In this document: positions 22,878-24,251 of the stretch, one piece after another
How positions within the stretch are numbered: position 1 is the stretch's first letter
Layout: each line of letters starts with the position of its first letter
Origin: Peptoclostridium sp965368085
Lineage (GTDB): Bacteria; Bacillota; Clostridia; Peptostreptococcales; Peptostreptococcaceae
Direction of reading: 5' to 3'
Length of the DNA: 24,251 nucleotides
Assembly (NCBI GenBank): GCA_965368085.1
Contig: CBDULP010000030.1
Coordinates: 1-24,251 of the forward strand
Position numbers and translations under genes: made by a program
Notes under the pieces: model-generated
What the model saw: only the letters and a program-made list of their open reading frames with translations
Told to the model about the DNA's origin: nothing
The model's database searches: none

Positions 22878-24251
22878 CTACAGCCCCACTCTTCCCATTC
22901 TGTTTATTATCACATCTATCATCTCGTCTACTGTCGTAAGCATTCTCGCCGATGCATTGTAGGCGTGCTGGAACCTCACCATGTTTGACATTTCCTCGTC
23001 AAGAGAGACTCCCGACACGGATTCCCTCTGCCTGCCTATTTCCCCGGTTAGAACCTCCTGATTTATTGCGACCCTTTTCGCATCCTGTCCGTCGACTCCA
23101 AGATTTGAAACCAATGACTTTACAAAATCGTCCGGAGAACCCCAGGCAAACATCTCCGTCTTGTTTCTAAGTTCGGCCATTGAAAGTATGTTTGAATTGT
23201 CTCCCGCAAGCCCTTTGGGAGGAGTCCCTTCGTCGCATTCGCCAGCAACCGCGATGTTATCGAGATCGTCTTGTATCGCCTCTGAGAGTTTGAGCGACTT
23301 CGCGCTCACCTTTGTAACCTTGTAAAAATCGCCGTTTGAATCCTTAAACAGCGTATATCCCTTGTTGCTTTCCTCCCATTTTTTAAGGGCCTCGTCTTCG
23401 GACATGCCCTTGTCCATGTCAGCCTGCAGGGGTGATGCTGCCAGTTTTTCAGACGTATATCCCGCGCCTTCCGCTTCGAAAAAGTTTATTCCATGGCCTT
23501 CTCCGGGACCTGTTTCAGCCATATTGCTAAGGCCGTATCCCGCCCTGTGGACCATGTTTGTCTCGTTTACAAATGTCGCTACAAACTCATCCAGCTTTTG
23601 CATGTAATAGGGTATTCCCTTTTCCACCGATCCTTCTCCGTTGTCCCTCATGTCTATCTGGGCCTTGAGCGCGCCGCTTATGGCGTCTGTATTCAAAGGA
23701 TCTCCAGTGGAGAACTTTAGCCTTTTGACGCTGAGCTCTTCAAATCCCTCGGGGTGGTCCATGTTTTCATCCGCCTCTATCTTTACAACCTTGTCATGCG
23801 AAACTATGGCAGTTCCGTTTACAAGTATGTTAAGCTTCTTGCTCTCAAAGCCTCCTGAGCCCACGCTGTCTGAAACTTCCCTGACTTCTACCCCTACAAG
23901 GTTTGAAAGCTGGTCTATAAGAAGATTTCTCCTGTCACGGAGGTCATTTGCAGTATGCCCTCCAATCTCAGACCTGAATATTTGCTCGTTCAGATTTGCT
24001 ATGTCGCTCGCATACGTGTTTATCTGGTCCACTGTCGTCCTGACCGCAAAATCAGTGTCTCTCACCATCTTTTCAAACTGAGTGTACATGTGGCTTACCG
24101 AATATGAAAGCGAGTTGGCCCTCTCCCTTACAAGCGCCCTTGTCGTAAGCGAAGATGAATCCTTTGAAAGCTCCTCAATAGAAGAAAAGTAATCGTCCAT
24201 CACAGACCTTATGCCGCTTTCGCTCGGCTCGTTCATTATCGCCTCTATCTC
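22878..24251 (-). CDS. flgK: FlgK (HAP1), hook-filament junction protein, 5' end outside window
   Basis: Secreted protein that links hook and filament. The open frame runs to the last base of the window without a start, so the N-terminus (the usual D0 opening with SHNIANANTEGYSRQ) is missing. Visible here: the NEPSESGIRSVMDDYFSSIE segment typical of the FlgK N-terminal coiled region, DLRDRRNLLIDQLSNLVGVE, the HRAGYGL word, and the C-terminal ending NMVRFQHAYNASARMLTTVD followed by EMIDVIINRMGRVGL, which is diagnostic. The central part carries a variable insertion. Composition is GC-richer than the sugar island, like flgL and fliD. The ATG at 24236 is internal, not the real start. Confidence 0.95.
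   Translation of the reverse strand, partial: EIEAIMNEPSESGIRSVMDDYFSSIEELSKDSSSLTTRALVRERANSLSYSVSHMYTQFEKMVRDTDFAVRTTVDQINTYASDIANLNEQIFRSEIGGHTANDLRDRRNLLIDQLSNLVGVEVREVSDSVGSGGFESKKLNILVNGTAIVSHDKVVKIEADENMDHPEGFEELSVKRLKFSTGDPLNTDAISGALKAQIDMRDNGEGSVEKGIPYYMQKLDEFVATFVNETNMVHRAGYGLSNMAETGPGEGHGINFFEAEGAGYTSEKLAASPLQADMDKGMSEDEALKKWEESNKGYTLFKDSNGDFYKVTKVSAKSLKLSEAIQDDLDNIAVAGECDEGTPPKGLAGDNSNILSMAELRNKTEMFAWGSPDDFVKSLVSNLGVDGQDAKRVAINQEVLTGEIGRQRESVSGVSLDEEMSNMVRFQHAYNASARMLTTVDEMIDVIINRMGRVGL

Noticed and set aside
1..24251. CRISPR array, tRNA, rRNA, transposase or phage genes
   Set aside because: No regularly spaced repeats, cloverleaf or rRNA sequence, and no recombinase-like protein were seen on either strand.

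Overview
The window reads almost entirely on the minus strand. It looks like a flagellar late-gene locus of a motile, low-to-moderate GC Gram-positive anaerobe of the class Clostridia, possibly Peptostreptococcales-like. The grounds are the gene order flgK-flgL-fliW-csrA-flagellin with flaG-fliD-fliS, AGGAGG-type ribosome binding sites, frequent GTG/TTG starts and sigma-D (sigma-28) promoter words. The genus cannot be fixed from this sequence.

In transcription order, from high to low coordinates: (1) 24251-20755 carries flgK (5' end outside the window), flgL, fliW and csrA, the hook-filament junction proteins and the FliW/CsrA flagellin switch. (2) 20762-19746 carries a short 281-aa flagellin with its own sigma-D promoter, a leader with two hairpins that present GGA in the loop, and a terminator. 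(3) 19688-18130 carries a 43-codon gene remnant and a glycosyltransferase with TPRs. (4) 18088-17602 is non-coding. It holds a 197-bp imperfect inverted repeat, then a near-consensus sigma-D promoter behind phased A-tracts, then a roughly 135-nt region with seven GGA motifs, three GGA-presenting hairpins and a T8 terminator. I read that region as a candidate CsrA-sequestering small RNA. (5) 17400-17125 is a second, 60-aa csrA with a terminator. (6) 16968-15043 is a 623-aa flagellin with a large central insertion, a GGA-hairpin leader and a terminator. (7) 14982-2508 is a visibly AT-richer sugar island: two glycosyltransferases, CDP-glucose synthesis and 4,6-dehydration (rfbF, rfbG), an RmlC-type epimerase, an SDR reductase, a zinc-motif C-methyltransferase, a CmcI-type and a TylF-type methyltransferase (the last split by a T7 frameshift), a UDP-HexNAc 6-dehydrogenase and a small membrane protein. 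(8) 2456-8 is a sigma-D promoter followed by flaG-fliD-fliS.

Taken together, the locus makes, caps, counts and probably glycosylates flagellin. The island most likely builds a C-methylated, O-methylated 6-deoxyhexose on a CDP carrier plus a UDP-uronic acid, which the TPR glycosyltransferases would put on flagellin. Flagellin output would be set after transcription by two CsrA proteins, antagonised by FliW and perhaps also by the sigma-D-controlled GGA-rich RNA. That RNA is the most novel item here. It is an inference from promoter, terminator and hairpin geometry, with no expression data.
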